Positions 28,353 through 37,324 of a stretch of 64,000 bases of DNA are shown here, piece after piece (positions within the stretch are counted from its first letter, which is position 1; each line of letters opens with the position of its first letter). Source of the stretch: Armatimonadota bacterium (GTDB taxonomy: Bacteria > Armatimonadota > DTGP01 > JAKQQT01); the NCBI GenBank assembly GCA_036504095.1, contig DASXVS010000041.1:32531-96530 (forward strand), in the 5' to 3' direction. A program made the translations under genes and the position numbers. A model generated the notes under the pieces. It had not been told where the DNA came from and ran no database searches. It saw nothing but the letters and a program-made list of their open reading frames with translations.

Positions 28353-30920
28353 TCAGTCGCCGCCGCTGAGGACGTCTACGAGGCCGACGTCTATGCCCTG
28401 GCCGCCGGTGGTCTGGTGGCAGTGCGCCGCCAGCGTGATCTTAGCGCCGGGCTTCAGAAGAGCCGCGGCGGCGGGAGAGATGTCCAGCCACGTATAGGCG
28501 TTCACGTAGCCGGCCTCGGACGCGGCGGGAACGCCGTTCACGTAGATCTCGACGTCCTCGTCGTGGTAGACGCTGAACTTCAGCGCGCGGAACCTGCCCT
28601 CGGGCATCGTGAACTCCCGACGAAGCCAGATGTCATCGGTGTTCCATGCCGTTCCGGCGACCGCTCCGGGGGTGCCGCGCGATCCGAATCCGCCGGGCCC
28701 TTCGGTCCAGCCCGAGGCGTCGAACGCGGGTGAAGCCCAATCGTCGGCCGGCTTCGCCGTCGTGTAGCGCCACATGACCGGCGTCCGCTCGGAAGTCGGG
28801 ACCACTTCCTTCACCTCCGGCGGTGTGGGCAGCGGAGCCCACTTGCCGACCTTCGCCTTGTCGCGGCCGGCCCACTTCTTCCACACGGCGTCGTCCGACA
28901 TCATCTTGATGAAGATACCGCCGATGACCGAGCGGGCGCGGAAGCCGGCCTCCCTCGCGTCCGTGGTCTCGTACCAGTCGGTGAACGGCACTCGCGAGCG
29001 GGTGTCGTTGACGGAGTCATAGGCGGCGGCGACGATCGCGTCGAGGTCCTCGCGCTTCTCTGCCATCGTTGCCGTCCAGAGCTCCCAGTCGGTTTTGGTG
29101 TACGTCCTCCGGCTGTCCAGCGGCACGCCGTAACGCTGCATCACGGTCCTGTAGAAGGCCAGTTCCTGGCGCGCCACGGACGCCGGGAAGATGTCCAGGC
29201 CGAGCAGGCGATCCCACACCAGGTTGTATTTCTGGCTCCAGGTTCCGGGCTTGTCGAACGCGAGGCGCGTATGGTCTCCATCGGCGGCCATACGGACCCA
29301 TTCCTTCGCCATGGAACGCGCGCTTGCGAAGAAATCATCGGCGACGTCCTGCTTGCCCAGCATTTCCGCCATCCGGGCGTACGAAGCGAGCGCGAGGATT
29401 GCCTTGGCAGACAGGTTGACGTTGTGCGCCAGGTGACCGGCGAAGTCGTCGGTGCAGAGCTGGTTTTCGGGATCCAGGCCTTTTTCGCGCAGGTAGTTCG
29501 CCCATTTGGTGAGCGTTGGCCAGTAGGCGCCGGCGTATCTGGCGTTGCCGTCCGTCTTCGCCAGCCCGGCGATCATCAAGAGCATATCGCCGCTTTCCTC
29601 AACCGGCATCTGATTCTCTTCGGTGCGTTCGCCGCCGCCATAGACCTGGCCGCCCGCGATGGGGTAGGTCCCCAGATCGTGCGGGGCAAACGACCACTTC
29701 CAGCGGGGCGACGCGGCGTAGTCCAGCACGGGGGTCAGCTGGGCTTTCAGCAGTGACGGGCTGACGAGCAGGAGCAGCGGCGAACCGGGGTAGATGACGT
29801 CCACGGTGGCTATACAGCCGTTGCTGGAATTCTCCTTGGGGAAGTAGAGCGGCTGTTTCTTCGCGTCCGCGGCGATTCCGCACGCGGCGAGGGATTGGCG
29901 GTAGGCCAGCGCGCACAACTGGGCGTATTTCGCGCCGCCGAGACGTTCCGCATCCGCGGTGATATCGCGGTCGAACTCCACGCACCGCTTCTCGATGCCG
30001 GGGAATTCCTTGTAAGCGGTTCGCAGCAGGCCCTCCGGGGTCGCGCCATTGCGCCGCCAATACGGCCGGAGTTTCGTCCCGAAGTAGCGGATGGAATAGA
30101 TCTCGTCGTACGCCAGGATCACCTGGCGCGTGACCGGTTCGGCGCTCACCTTGCCAAGATCGAAAGCGAAGGCCAGTGCGGTCTGGTTGGGGTCAGTTGG
30201 CTGCCGTCCGTTTTCATTGAACGTGATGGGGCTGCCGGTGAAGTCCGACATGATCGCCTGGCTGCCGCCGGCGACGGCCTTTTCACCCTGGCCGATGGCC
30301 GAGGCGACGTAGACGTAGCCCCAGTCGATTCGGTGATCGTCGCCGGACGAACGCAGCACCGGCTGGGAATCGGTTCCAGCCCTGAGCCAGGACAGTGAAC
30401 CCGCCATCCCGCGCTCGATCCCCACGGCTTCGCGAGGCGTGTTCACAGCCAACAGCGTGCTGGTGCTGTCGAAGAGCGAGACCGCGTGGGACTGCCCATC
30501 GATGGAGCGCACCTTCCACGTAAGGTAGGTGAGCGGGCGCGCGAACACCTCGAGGTCGTCCGGGAGCGAAGCGGTGAGGAACGTGAGCGTCACGTCTACC
30601 TGTTCCGTTGCGAAACGGTAGATAGTGCGCGTTGGCGTCACTTCCAGGCCGACCTGGGGCATCGCCTCGACGTTCTCGGGGTCTGCGCCCATCAACCGGA
30701 ATGATTTGCCGTCAACCTTAATGATGCTGGAGAGCGGTTGCGCGCGGTTGGTCCAGTGGACGGTGGTGGCATCGGTCAGTCGATCGGCGGATGACCAGAT
30801 GCTGAGGAATGGGTTGTTCGCCACGAGCGGCACGGAAGGCGGGCGGAAGGCGGTCTGCCCCCACGCGGGTATCGAAACCGCGAGGGCGGCGCAGACGGCA
30901 AGTCGCTTGGTAATCAGCAT
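28353..30920 (-). CDS. Secreted glutaminase-A-like protein (DUF4964/DUF5127/DUF4965/DUF1793) with C-terminal jelly-roll
   Basis: 855 residues, signal peptide 1-21 (AVSIPAWGQ). RPPSVPLVANNPFLSIWSSADRLTDATTVHW is the N-terminal DUF4964 signature. A beta-sandwich (DUF5127) reaches ~residue 320, and an alpha/alpha six-barrel (DUF4965/DUF1793) covers ~325-690 with PKENSSNGCIATVDVIYPGSPL, FAPHDLGTYPIAGGQVYGGGE and TWSQKYNLVWDRLLGLDIFP. This architecture matches fungal glutaminase A (GtaA) and many uncharacterised bacterial proteins in glycan loci. The last ~130 residues (WASPAFDASGWTEGPGGFGS) form an added galactose-binding-like domain. The bacterial substrate is unknown; given the neighbours, a glycoside or amidated sugar polymer is as likely as glutamine. 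Confidence 0.85.
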   Translation of the reverse strand: MLITKRLAVCAALAVSIPAWGQTAFRPPSVPLVANNPFLSIWSSADRLTDATTVHWTNRAQPLSSIIKVDGKSFRLMGADPENVEAMPQVGLEVTPTRTIYRFATEQVDVTLTFLTASLPDDLEVFARPLTYLTWKVRSIDGQSHAVSLFDSTSTLLAVNTPREAVGIERGMAGSLSWLRAGTDSQPVLRSSGDDHRIDWGYVYVASAIGQGEKAVAGGSQAIMSDFTGSPITFNENGRQPTDPNQTALAFAFDLGKVSAEPVTRQVILAYDEIYSIRYFGTKLRPYWRRNGATPEGLLRTAYKEFPGIEKRCVEFDRDITADAERLGGAKYAQLCALAYRQSLAACGIAADAKKQPLYFPKENSSNGCIATVDVIYPGSPLLLLVSPSLLKAQLTPVLDYAASPRWKWSFAPHDLGTYPIAGGQVYGGGERTEENQMPVEESGDMLLMIAGLAKTDGNARYAGAYWPTLTKWANYLREKGLDPENQLCTDDFAGHLAHNVNLSAKAILALASYARMAEMLGKQDVADDFFASARSMAKEWVRMAADGDHTRLAFDKPGTWSQKYNLVWDRLLGLDIFPASVARQELAFYRTVMQRYGVPLDSRRTYTKTDWELWTATMAEKREDLDAIVAAAYDSVNDTRSRVPFTDWYETTDAREAGFRARSVIGGIFIKMMSDDAVWKKWAGRDKAKVGKWAPLPTPPEVKEVVPTSERTPVMWRYTTAKPADDWASPAFDASGWTEGPGGFGSRGTPGAVAGTAWNTDDIWLRREFTMPEGRFRALKFSVYHDEDVEIYVNGVPAASEAGYVNAYTWLDISPAAAALLKPGAKITLAAHCHQTTGGQGIDVGLVDVLSGGD

Positions 30921-30961
30921 TTAGAGTTTCCTTGTTTTCATTTTGATCCGGTCCGGAGCAT

Positions 30962-32092
30962 TCACTCAGGATCGGGGCGAGTACAGGCAACGGCTACGTG
31001 GCTGTCCGCAGTCCCGTAGTACAGGTACCACCTGTGCCGGAAATGGACGAGGCCCTCAACGAAGACGGTCCCGCCCTGGTATTGGCCGGTCGTTTCGTAT
31101 GGCTTCTCCGGTGTGAGGAAATAGCCGTCGCGACGATCGAGCAATTTCGCGGGGTCATCCTGCGAAAACAGAGCCTGGCCGGCGGAGTACGTGGCGGCTC
31201 GCAGGGTGGTATCTCCGTTGCGCGCCGCGTTCTTGCCATTGAAGAGAAGGACGATGCCGGCGGGTGTGATGACGGCCGGCGGGCCACACTCCACCAGGTC
31301 GCTGTCCCATTTGCCGGCGCGGCGGTCCATCACCACGGCGAGGTCGCCGGGCGCATTGATGACGGGATTCCAGTCCATCAGATTCGTCGAAGTCGCGGCG
31401 TGGATCTGTCCCTCACCCCAGTACATCCAGTATTTGCCGTCGATTTTCGCGGCGATCAGGCGATCTCGCACGAGGCGGCAGACGACGGAGGCGGACTTGC
31501 TCCAGGTTGACGCGAAGCGCCCGGCCGCGGCCTTTGCGAACACGGGGCCGCGCTTCACCCAGTGAACGAGGTCGCGGGAGGTCGCAGCGGACAGGGTGGC
31601 GGTCTGGCGGTTCCACGCCGTGTACAGCAGCAGGTATCCGCCGTCCGGGGTTTCCACGACGCGCGGGTCCTCGCAGCCGCCGGGCCAGTCGCGGTTTTTC
31701 TGGTCGTCCTTGTCCGGGTAAAGAACGGGACGCGGTAGCTTCTTGAAAACCTTGCCGTCTACGCTGTTCGCCAGGCCGATGCGCGACGTATGCATGCCGA
31801 TCCCGTTGCCGGAATCGTCCTCGGCGCGATACAGCACGTACACGCGGCCGCCACGAACGACCGCCGCCGGGTTGAACACGTTGTCCTTCTCCCAGGCGAC
31901 GACCTTTCCGCTGAGCGGGCAGTAGAAGCGCGAGTCGCCGGGAGACAGCACGGGGTTGGCGGAATCTACCTTGATGAACGGGCCGATGCCCCATTGGGTG
32001 GCGGGCTTTGGCCGTGCGGCGAGGGATGCCGATGTGGAAGCCAGGAGCAGAGGGAGGATCGCCAGGCCTCGCCACGAGCGTCTAGAGTACAA
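30962..32092 (-). CDS. Secreted GH130-like beta-mannoside-active enzyme
   Basis: 376 residues from TTG 32092, preceded by AAAGG 7 bases upstream, with a signal peptide. The five-bladed propeller motifs of GH130 are visible: DNVFNPAAVVRGGRVYVLYRAED, GGCEDPRVVETPDGGYLLLYTAWN, DLVECGPPAVITPAGIVLLFNGKN and the terminal HRWYLYYGTADSHVAVA. GH130 contains beta-1,4- and beta-1,2-mannoside phosphorylases and hydrolases. Export argues for a hydrolase, since phosphorolysis is normally cytoplasmic. Its place downstream of a GH38-like mannosidase and next to the glutaminase-like gene suggests attack on a mannose-containing glycan. Confidence 0.85.
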   Translation of the reverse strand: MYSRRSWRGLAILPLLLASTSASLAARPKPATQWGIGPFIKVDSANPVLSPGDSRFYCPLSGKVVAWEKDNVFNPAAVVRGGRVYVLYRAEDDSGNGIGMHTSRIGLANSVDGKVFKKLPRPVLYPDKDDQKNRDWPGGCEDPRVVETPDGGYLLLYTAWNRQTATLSAATSRDLVHWVKRGPVFAKAAAGRFASTWSKSASVVCRLVRDRLIAAKIDGKYWMYWGEGQIHAATSTNLMDWNPVINAPGDLAVVMDRRAGKWDSDLVECGPPAVITPAGIVLLFNGKNAARNGDTTLRAATYSAGQALFSQDDPAKLLDRRDGYFLTPEKPYETTGQYQGGTVFVEGLVHFRHRWYLYYGTADSHVAVACTRPDPE

Positions 32093-32235
32093 TCGCTAAC
32101 CTTTCGTCAGATGGTGGTTTGAAGCGCCGGGATGGCCCATCGGGCAGCGCGTTTGGACGGTGTGCCCCCCACTTAAGGTAGCCGCCTGACGGTCCGAACT
32201 CCAAGAGAACCCCCGAAGGCCGGCAACCGGGCGCC

Positions 32236-32826
32236 TCAGGAGAGCCAGCGGGCCAGCAGGTCGGGATGGAGCCGCCACGAGAGAATGCCGGCCAGGCCCA
32301 TCAACACGCCGAACGCGGCGGGAAACATCGACAGCGCGAACAGCCACCGCTTGTGAGTGAGCGCCGTCATGGCGAGGAGGGCGATCGCCAATGCGATGGC
32401 CGCGGACGAAGCGTCAAACTGATCGTCGCGGAAGTTCAGCGCGTCATAATCCTTCTGATCGTTGTCGGCGGCGGCCTTCGTTTCGGCCTCTTTGGACACC
32501 TGCTCCGCGGCGATTGCCGTGTATCGGGCCGAGGCGGCGGCGTATCCCGGGCGCTGCCCCGGCGCCGAGGCTTGCGCCATCGCCCGCAGCTCATCGGCTG
32601 TGGCCCGCGCCACCTCCTCGCGGATCTTGCGCGCCTGATACCAGTTCCAATCGTCAATGCTCTTCGCTTGCGCGGCCTGCATCGCCTGCACGATGTTGTT
32701 GTCCTTCACGTCGCAGATGCCCATGAACGTCGCCAGGAGCGCGACCGCGATGGCGACCAGGGTGTTCAGTCGCGCGTGCCCTTTGCCGCCGGCTTCGCCT
32801 GCGTCGGTCCCCAAATCCAGATCCAT
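32236..32826 (-). CDS. DUF4337-family membrane protein
   Basis: 196 residues. One membrane helix near residues 20-38 is followed by CDVKDNNIVQAMQAAQAKSIDDWNWYQARKIREEVAR, the conserved DUF4337 segment. A charged, Ala/Glu-rich helical region (~70-130, probably coiled coil) follows, then two further membrane helices (~140-160 and 165-187). No enzyme motif is present and the family has no known function. It stands alone between the GH130 gene and the LptD-like gene. Confidence 0.75.
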   Translation of the reverse strand: MDLDLGTDAGEAGGKGHARLNTLVAIAVALLATFMGICDVKDNNIVQAMQAAQAKSIDDWNWYQARKIREEVARATADELRAMAQASAPGQRPGYAAASARYTAIAAEQVSKEAETKAAADNDQKDYDALNFRDDQFDASSAAIALAIALLAMTALTHKRWLFALSMFPAAFGVLMGLAGILSWRLHPDLLARWLS

Positions 32827-32937
32827 CCGTTGCCTCCCGGGACCGCCGCAGACCGGCGTTCCCCAACTCCGTCACGCCGGAGCCGCACTACGCCCGGCGC
32901 GACGCCGGACGTACCGTGAAGCCCACGGCCGCCATCG

Positions 32938-34329
32938 TCAATTCAGCACGCGCACGTCGAAGAAGACCGCACGCCGCCGGTCGCTATAGCGGATCTCCGG
33001 TTCCACGCACCGCAGCCTCTTCGCGATCCCCACTTCCACGTCGTACATCTTGTGATTGCCCACGTCGTATCGCAAATCAGTTTCCAGGCGGTAGTGCCCC
33101 CAGGAGATCCTTTTGCCCGCGTAGGCCTCCGTCTGAACCAGAACCTGGTCCCACTGGAACGGCGTGTGTCCCTGAAGGCCATTGAGGCGCATCCCGACCT
33201 CCTCGAACGTGTCGCGGTCTTTCCCCTCGCGCCCGATGGAGACGTCCGCGCGCGCTGTGCGGTAGAAATCGTGAGTAGAATAGGCGGAGGCGCGGGCACC
33301 CACGATCAGGCGAAGCCCCGGGTGCTCTCCGTGATCGAGCACAGTGTGTTCGTACGAGGCCGTGGCCCGGCGCGCGCTCACGCCGGTAGAGTGTTCGCGG
33401 TAGCTGCCAACGTTCAGCGTGTTCGCACTGTTATCGCCGAAGCGGATTCCGAGTTCGGGCACGCGTGAAACCAGCACGGGCAGCCGATCGCGGGAGGCGC
33501 GTTCCTGTTTCCAGTCCGCCACTGCGTAGGGTGTGATGCGCCCCTCGTTGGCGTAGCTGGCGATGCCGCGCCAGCCAACGCGCGTGGTGACCTCCACCTC
33601 GACGTTCACGTTATCGGACAGCGCAATGGCCTGCGAGAGGGTGAAGCCGGAAACCTGGCTGCGCCCGGGGCGGGGGAAGGGCAACGCCTGGCGGCCGCTG
33701 CCGCCTTTGGGCCGCGCCTTGTGCGTGAAGAGGGGCAGCGTTACGATCCGATGGTGGAACAGGTCCAGGCTCACGTGGCGGGCGGAGATTCGGCGGTCAT
33801 TGTTAAGCGTTACGGATTGCGCGTGGATAACGTAGTCCGGGTTATCGAGGCCGCAGCCGCTGAAGGTGGCGTCCAGCATGAGGCGCCGGTTGGGCAGCAT
33901 TTCGAGCGAGGCTGCCCGAAACTCCATGCCGTCTTCGGAGAACCGCACGGTCTCGATGCGTCCCTCGCGTTTGGTCCAGTTATAGCGGGCGGACGAGCCG
34001 GTGGCTACGTGGTTGTCCCACAGCAGGGTTACGGAGTTTGTTGCGACGACCTCGCCGGCGTTGTAGTCCACCGTCACGGTCTCCGCTGTGAGGACGATAG
34101 CGGGCGGCAGTTTGCCGTCCGGGAGTCCCCGGTAGATCTCGGCGCGGACGGGTTGTGACTGGCCGCTGAAGACCAGCGCGTTCCCATCGGGCGTGGACTC
34201 CACGCGGTCCGTGTACACGGTGATATGGTCCATGCCGTCCGGCGAGAGCGAAAGCGATGCGGGCGTTTGCTGCGCTTGGGCAGCGGCGCCGGCCAGAAAT
34301 GCGAACAGGAAGAGGTTTGAGCGTTTCAT
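32938..34329 (-). CDS. LptA/LptD (OstA)-like exported protein
   Basis: 463 residues from ATG 34329, followed by a signal peptide (KRSNLFLFAFLAGAAAQAQ); the longer frame upstream lies in the terminator of the neighbouring gene. Residues ~30-190 repeat the OstA pattern (ITVYTDRVESTPDGNALVFSG, LTAETVTVDYNAGEVVATNSVTL, GSSARYNWTKREGRIETVRF), the beta-jellyroll that binds lipopolysaccharide in LptA and the LptD N-domain. Residues ~230-463 are beta-strand rich and could form a barrel, but it is much shorter than a full LptD (~780). It may be a reduced LptD or a different lipid-transport protein. It implies an outer membrane. Confidence 0.7.
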   Translation of the reverse strand: MKRSNLFLFAFLAGAAAQAQQTPASLSLSPDGMDHITVYTDRVESTPDGNALVFSGQSQPVRAEIYRGLPDGKLPPAIVLTAETVTVDYNAGEVVATNSVTLLWDNHVATGSSARYNWTKREGRIETVRFSEDGMEFRAASLEMLPNRRLMLDATFSGCGLDNPDYVIHAQSVTLNNDRRISARHVSLDLFHHRIVTLPLFTHKARPKGGSGRQALPFPRPGRSQVSGFTLSQAIALSDNVNVEVEVTTRVGWRGIASYANEGRITPYAVADWKQERASRDRLPVLVSRVPELGIRFGDNSANTLNVGSYREHSTGVSARRATASYEHTVLDHGEHPGLRLIVGARASAYSTHDFYRTARADVSIGREGKDRDTFEEVGMRLNGLQGHTPFQWDQVLVQTEAYAGKRISWGHYRLETDLRYDVGNHKMYDVEVGIAKRLRCVEPEIRYSDRRRAVFFDVRVLN

Positions 34330-34357
34330 CGCACGTACTGTAGCATCAAAAAGGAGG

Positions 34358-34389
34358 TTGAGCCCCCCTCCCGAAGGAGGGGGGCTCAA
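34358..34389 (-). terminator. Intrinsic terminator of the SLH porin gene
   Basis: A 14-bp perfect stem (34358-34371 with 34376-34389) with loop cgaa lies 28 bp past the stop of the minus-strand porin gene. On the minus strand it is followed within a few bases by TTTTT. It also overlaps the leader of the lptD-like gene, 29 bp from its start, so the two genes are probably separately transcribed. Confidence 0.8.
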
Positions 34390-34416
34390 CTCAGACTTCG
34401 TCCAGGTCAGGTTTGA

Positions 34417-36561
34417 TTAGAACTTGACGGTGAACTGGCCGACGGCCACCGATCCCTTGGCGTCCTGGCCGTTGTTCAACAGCATGGCGCCCTTGTCGCG
34501 GTAGTCGATGATCTGGTAGAGCAACCGGAACGAGGAGTTGGCGGAAAGCGCTGCGCCGTAACCCAGGTTGTAGTACGTCTGCTCGGCAGTGGCGCCGGTC
34601 GTGTTGATCAGCGGGTTTGCCTTAGTGCGGACGTTCTCGACGCCAAGGTCAACCTTGCTGTAATCGCCGATGTTGAACTTCAGTCCGGCGGTCCAGTGGG
34701 TGATCCTGGTGTTGTCGTCATCCGCCATCACCGCAGCGTCGGTGGAACCAACGCCGGCGACGATGGAGCGGTACTGGGCAGCGGAACCGGTGAAGTCCAG
34801 GCCCTTAGCGAGGTTCACGCCGACCGTGCCCTCATATCCCTTGATGTTGACCGGGTTCTTCCAGCCGCCGATCGCGCCCCAGGAGCCCGGAGCTCCGAAG
34901 AGGGGATCGATCTTCTTGTAGCCGGCGGTGAGGGCGACGGTGCGGATGTTGAACGCGAGTTTGGCGTCGATGGCTTCGTGCTTGCCGTCAACCACGGAGT
35001 TATCGGTGTTGAGCTTGAACTTCTTGCCGCGCTCGAACATGTTGCTGTTCGCGTATTCGGCCTGAACGCCGATGCCGCGGATGAGCTTGAGCGAGAGGTC
35101 GGCGCCGTAGACGGAAGCGCGACCGACGTCCATCGGCTTGTAGCCGGCGAGGGCGTCGACGCCCGTGTACGGGGTGAGGTCGGTGTTGTTGATGCCGGCG
35201 TTGATGTAGCTGAGGCCCAGGGTGCCGCCGAGCGGCGTGCCGAGGACGGCGCGGATACCGGCGGACTGCGTGGCCGGAGCGAACATGAACGGCAGGCCGC
35301 GGAGCGACATGTTGGAACGAGCGCCGAAGAGGGCTTCGGGCATCGTCAGGATAGCGGCGTCGCCTTCACGGGTCATGGCGTAAGGAGCGTTGGGGCTGTA
35401 GACGCCACCGGTGAAGAGAACCGGGTAGCCGGCTCCGTTCGGGAACATGCCGTTGACGTCCGGTCCGCCCTGCATCAGGGAGGTGCCGTGCGTTCCGGCG
35501 TAGGCGCTGATGGCGATGCCACCGATGTTGAAGCCACCCTTGGCGCCGGTGAAGATAACTTCGCCGTTGTCGGTGAAGGGAAGGTTGGTGTAGGTGTCGT
35601 AGTCAACGAGCTTCAGGGTGTAGGGTGTGAACTGCACGCCGGTTTTGCCGGCCTCAAAGTCGACCTTGCCGAGGAGTTTGAGGTCAAGCGGCGCGGAGAT
35701 ATAGGCCTTGAGGGGCGTGATCTCGCTGTTCATGCTGCCCTTGGTGGTGCTGCCGTAGGGGAAGCCACCGCGGTTGAAACCGGGGTCGTTCGGCCAGACC
35801 GGGGAGGCCGCATAGGCGCCCGCGAAGTTGCCGATATTGACGTCGGTGACGGCGGAGATGGTGTCGCTGACTCTGGCGCGGATGTTGAGCTGGGTGTTGT
35901 AGGCGATCTGTGCGAACTCAAACAGGTTGGTCGTGGGAGCCAGCGGGCGGCCGTCGATGTCGACGGGGGCGCCGGAGAAGTTGTTGGTGCTGCTGTTGAC
36001 CGCGTAGACAGCGGGGTTCTTGAGGGTGTCGCGGTTTGTGGACGACAGCTTGGCGATGACGTCAGCCTGGCCGGTGATCTTGATGCGATCGATTTCTTTT
36101 TCGATCTTGGTCACGCGGTCGGTCAATGAGGCCAGGTCTTTGCGAAGACCGGCAACGTCCACCTGCAGCATTTGCAGTTCAGGGGCGAACTGGTCGACGA
36201 GCTTTTTGAGCGCGTCGAAGTCGTCCTTGGTGACGAATGCAGCGAGGTCCGAGGTCTTGGCGTAGCCGCTAAGATCCGGAGGAGTGCTGGTGGACGACGG
36301 GATGGCCGCGATCTGATCCTTGATGCTCTGTTCGAACTGGGGGATCATACGGGCGATCGCCGTGGCGAACTCGTAGCGCGTCATAGCGCGCTTGCCGCCG
36401 AATGTGCCATCGGGGTAACCGATGACGATGCCCCTCTGGGCGAGGGTGTTGACCGCTTCGTAGGACCAGTGGTCGCGCGGCACGTCTGCAAACGGAGCTT
36501 GCGCGTGCGCCGTGGTGGCCACGATCGCTACTGTAGCGATACCCATCAATAGTCTCTTCAT
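34417..36561 (-). CDS. SLH-domain outer-membrane porin
   Basis: 714 residues from ATG 36561, preceded by a perfect AGGAGGA. A signal peptide (residues 1-21) leads to one SLH domain (~22-72: FADVPRDHWSYEAVNTLAQRG then IGYPDGTFGGKRAMTRYEFA). A coiled coil follows (~85-165, VDQFAPELQMLQVDVAGLRKDL). The rest is a beta-strand-rich barrel ending in VGQFTVKF, with a C-terminal Phe as BAM substrates require. The SLH domain tethers the outer membrane to peptidoglycan-linked polymer, as in Deinococcus SlpA and cyanobacterial SomA porins. It is probably a major envelope protein. Confidence 0.88.
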   Translation of the reverse strand: MKRLLMGIATVAIVATTAHAQAPFADVPRDHWSYEAVNTLAQRGIVIGYPDGTFGGKRAMTRYEFATAIARMIPQFEQSIKDQIAAIPSSTSTPPDLSGYAKTSDLAAFVTKDDFDALKKLVDQFAPELQMLQVDVAGLRKDLASLTDRVTKIEKEIDRIKITGQADVIAKLSSTNRDTLKNPAVYAVNSSTNNFSGAPVDIDGRPLAPTTNLFEFAQIAYNTQLNIRARVSDTISAVTDVNIGNFAGAYAASPVWPNDPGFNRGGFPYGSTTKGSMNSEITPLKAYISAPLDLKLLGKVDFEAGKTGVQFTPYTLKLVDYDTYTNLPFTDNGEVIFTGAKGGFNIGGIAISAYAGTHGTSLMQGGPDVNGMFPNGAGYPVLFTGGVYSPNAPYAMTREGDAAILTMPEALFGARSNMSLRGLPFMFAPATQSAGIRAVLGTPLGGTLGLSYINAGINNTDLTPYTGVDALAGYKPMDVGRASVYGADLSLKLIRGIGVQAEYANSNMFERGKKFKLNTDNSVVDGKHEAIDAKLAFNIRTVALTAGYKKIDPLFGAPGSWGAIGGWKNPVNIKGYEGTVGVNLAKGLDFTGSAAQYRSIVAGVGSTDAAVMADDDNTRITHWTAGLKFNIGDYSKVDLGVENVRTKANPLINTTGATAEQTYYNLGYGAALSANSSFRLLYQIIDYRDKGAMLLNNGQDAKGSVAVGQFTVKF

Positions 36562-37324
36562 ACTTTTCCTCCTGAAAAGAGCCAGAGACATTCCGGGACC
36601 TCGTTGACCTGGTCCTTGATGGGTGTGGAAATCGGCGCAGTGTCCATGTTTCCTGCTTCGCCTTCCGTGCCTCTCAAGGCTTCGATCAATTTCGATACCG
36701 GGCCGCACACAACCGGCGAACCCGCCGATGGAGGTGCGACATTCGCTTCCCACTTTTCACGCCGAAGAAGATTCCGGCGCCGCAGACTGTGGGGAAGCAT
36801 TCAGCCTGCGCAGCACGACATTTCAATGTGCGGACCCGTATCGGGGCCGCACCGCCATGCATATATTGGATAAAACGTGCCGGTTCCTTAGCGGCTAAAA
36901 CTCCGCTGAAACCCGGATGCGCAAGCATCCACCTACACGGTTTATCCCTTACTCTATCTTAGCGATTGGTGCAACACGTTTCAAGCAAGGCCATCCTTGT
37001 CGTACCCATTCTGCCATGAGGTTATTCTGCATTTCATCGGCTAACGCATTCCCATCGGTGATTAGTTCGAAAAATCCGCGGAGTCCGGGGTATTGGAATC
37101 CTCACTCGGCGGCACGGCGCCTTTGCGGCAGTGGACCGGCCGCACCGCGACCCGGCACACTGGATGTAGAGGGCCGCAGCGAGCATGCCAGAGAAGAGAC
37201 GGGTCTCGTACCTGGCGTAACGAATTTCACAAGACCGGTGTCACGATCGATTACTGACCGTGGACCGCAAGCAGGCACGACCCGTACGGGCCGTCTGCCG
37301 GCCATACCATAGAAGAGCATTTCG
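36562..37324. other. 763-bp divergent intergenic region between the porin and alanine racemase genes
   Basis: No convincing gene is present; the frames here lack conserved composition. It is less GC-rich than its surroundings near 36860-37080. It must hold the porin promoter and leader on the minus strand and the alr promoter on the plus strand. One defined structure, at 36868-36947, is listed separately. A small palindrome (ggccgtctgccggcc, 37290-37304) lies 20 bp before the alr start. Confidence 0.6.
36868..36947 (+). ncRNA. Candidate structured RNA element, three-way junction
   Basis: A closing helix pairs 36868-36879 with 36936-36947 at 11 of 12 positions. Inside are two hairpins: 36890-36894 with 36903-36907, and 36915-36920 with 36925-36930. 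The second closes on GCAA when read on the plus strand, a stable GNRA tetraloop, which favours that strand as the RNA sense. The junction segments (ccggttcctta, tgaaaccc, accta) do not match a riboswitch class I know. It may be a regulatory leader, an sRNA or a DNA palindrome. Confidence 0.4.

Noticed and set aside
34696..36129. Plus-strand open frame rich in Val/Gly/Asp
   Set aside because: It is antisense to the SLH porin and is produced by the codon bias of that gene.
36868..36947. Cyclic-di-GMP (GEMM-I) riboswitch
   Set aside because: The three-way shape and GNRA loop are suggestive, but the conserved GCA..GGCAAACC and receptor sequences are absent.
36917..37312. Possible small gene in the porin-alr gap
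   Set aside because: There is no ribosome site, no hydrophobic core pattern and no family resemblance, and it overlaps the structured element.
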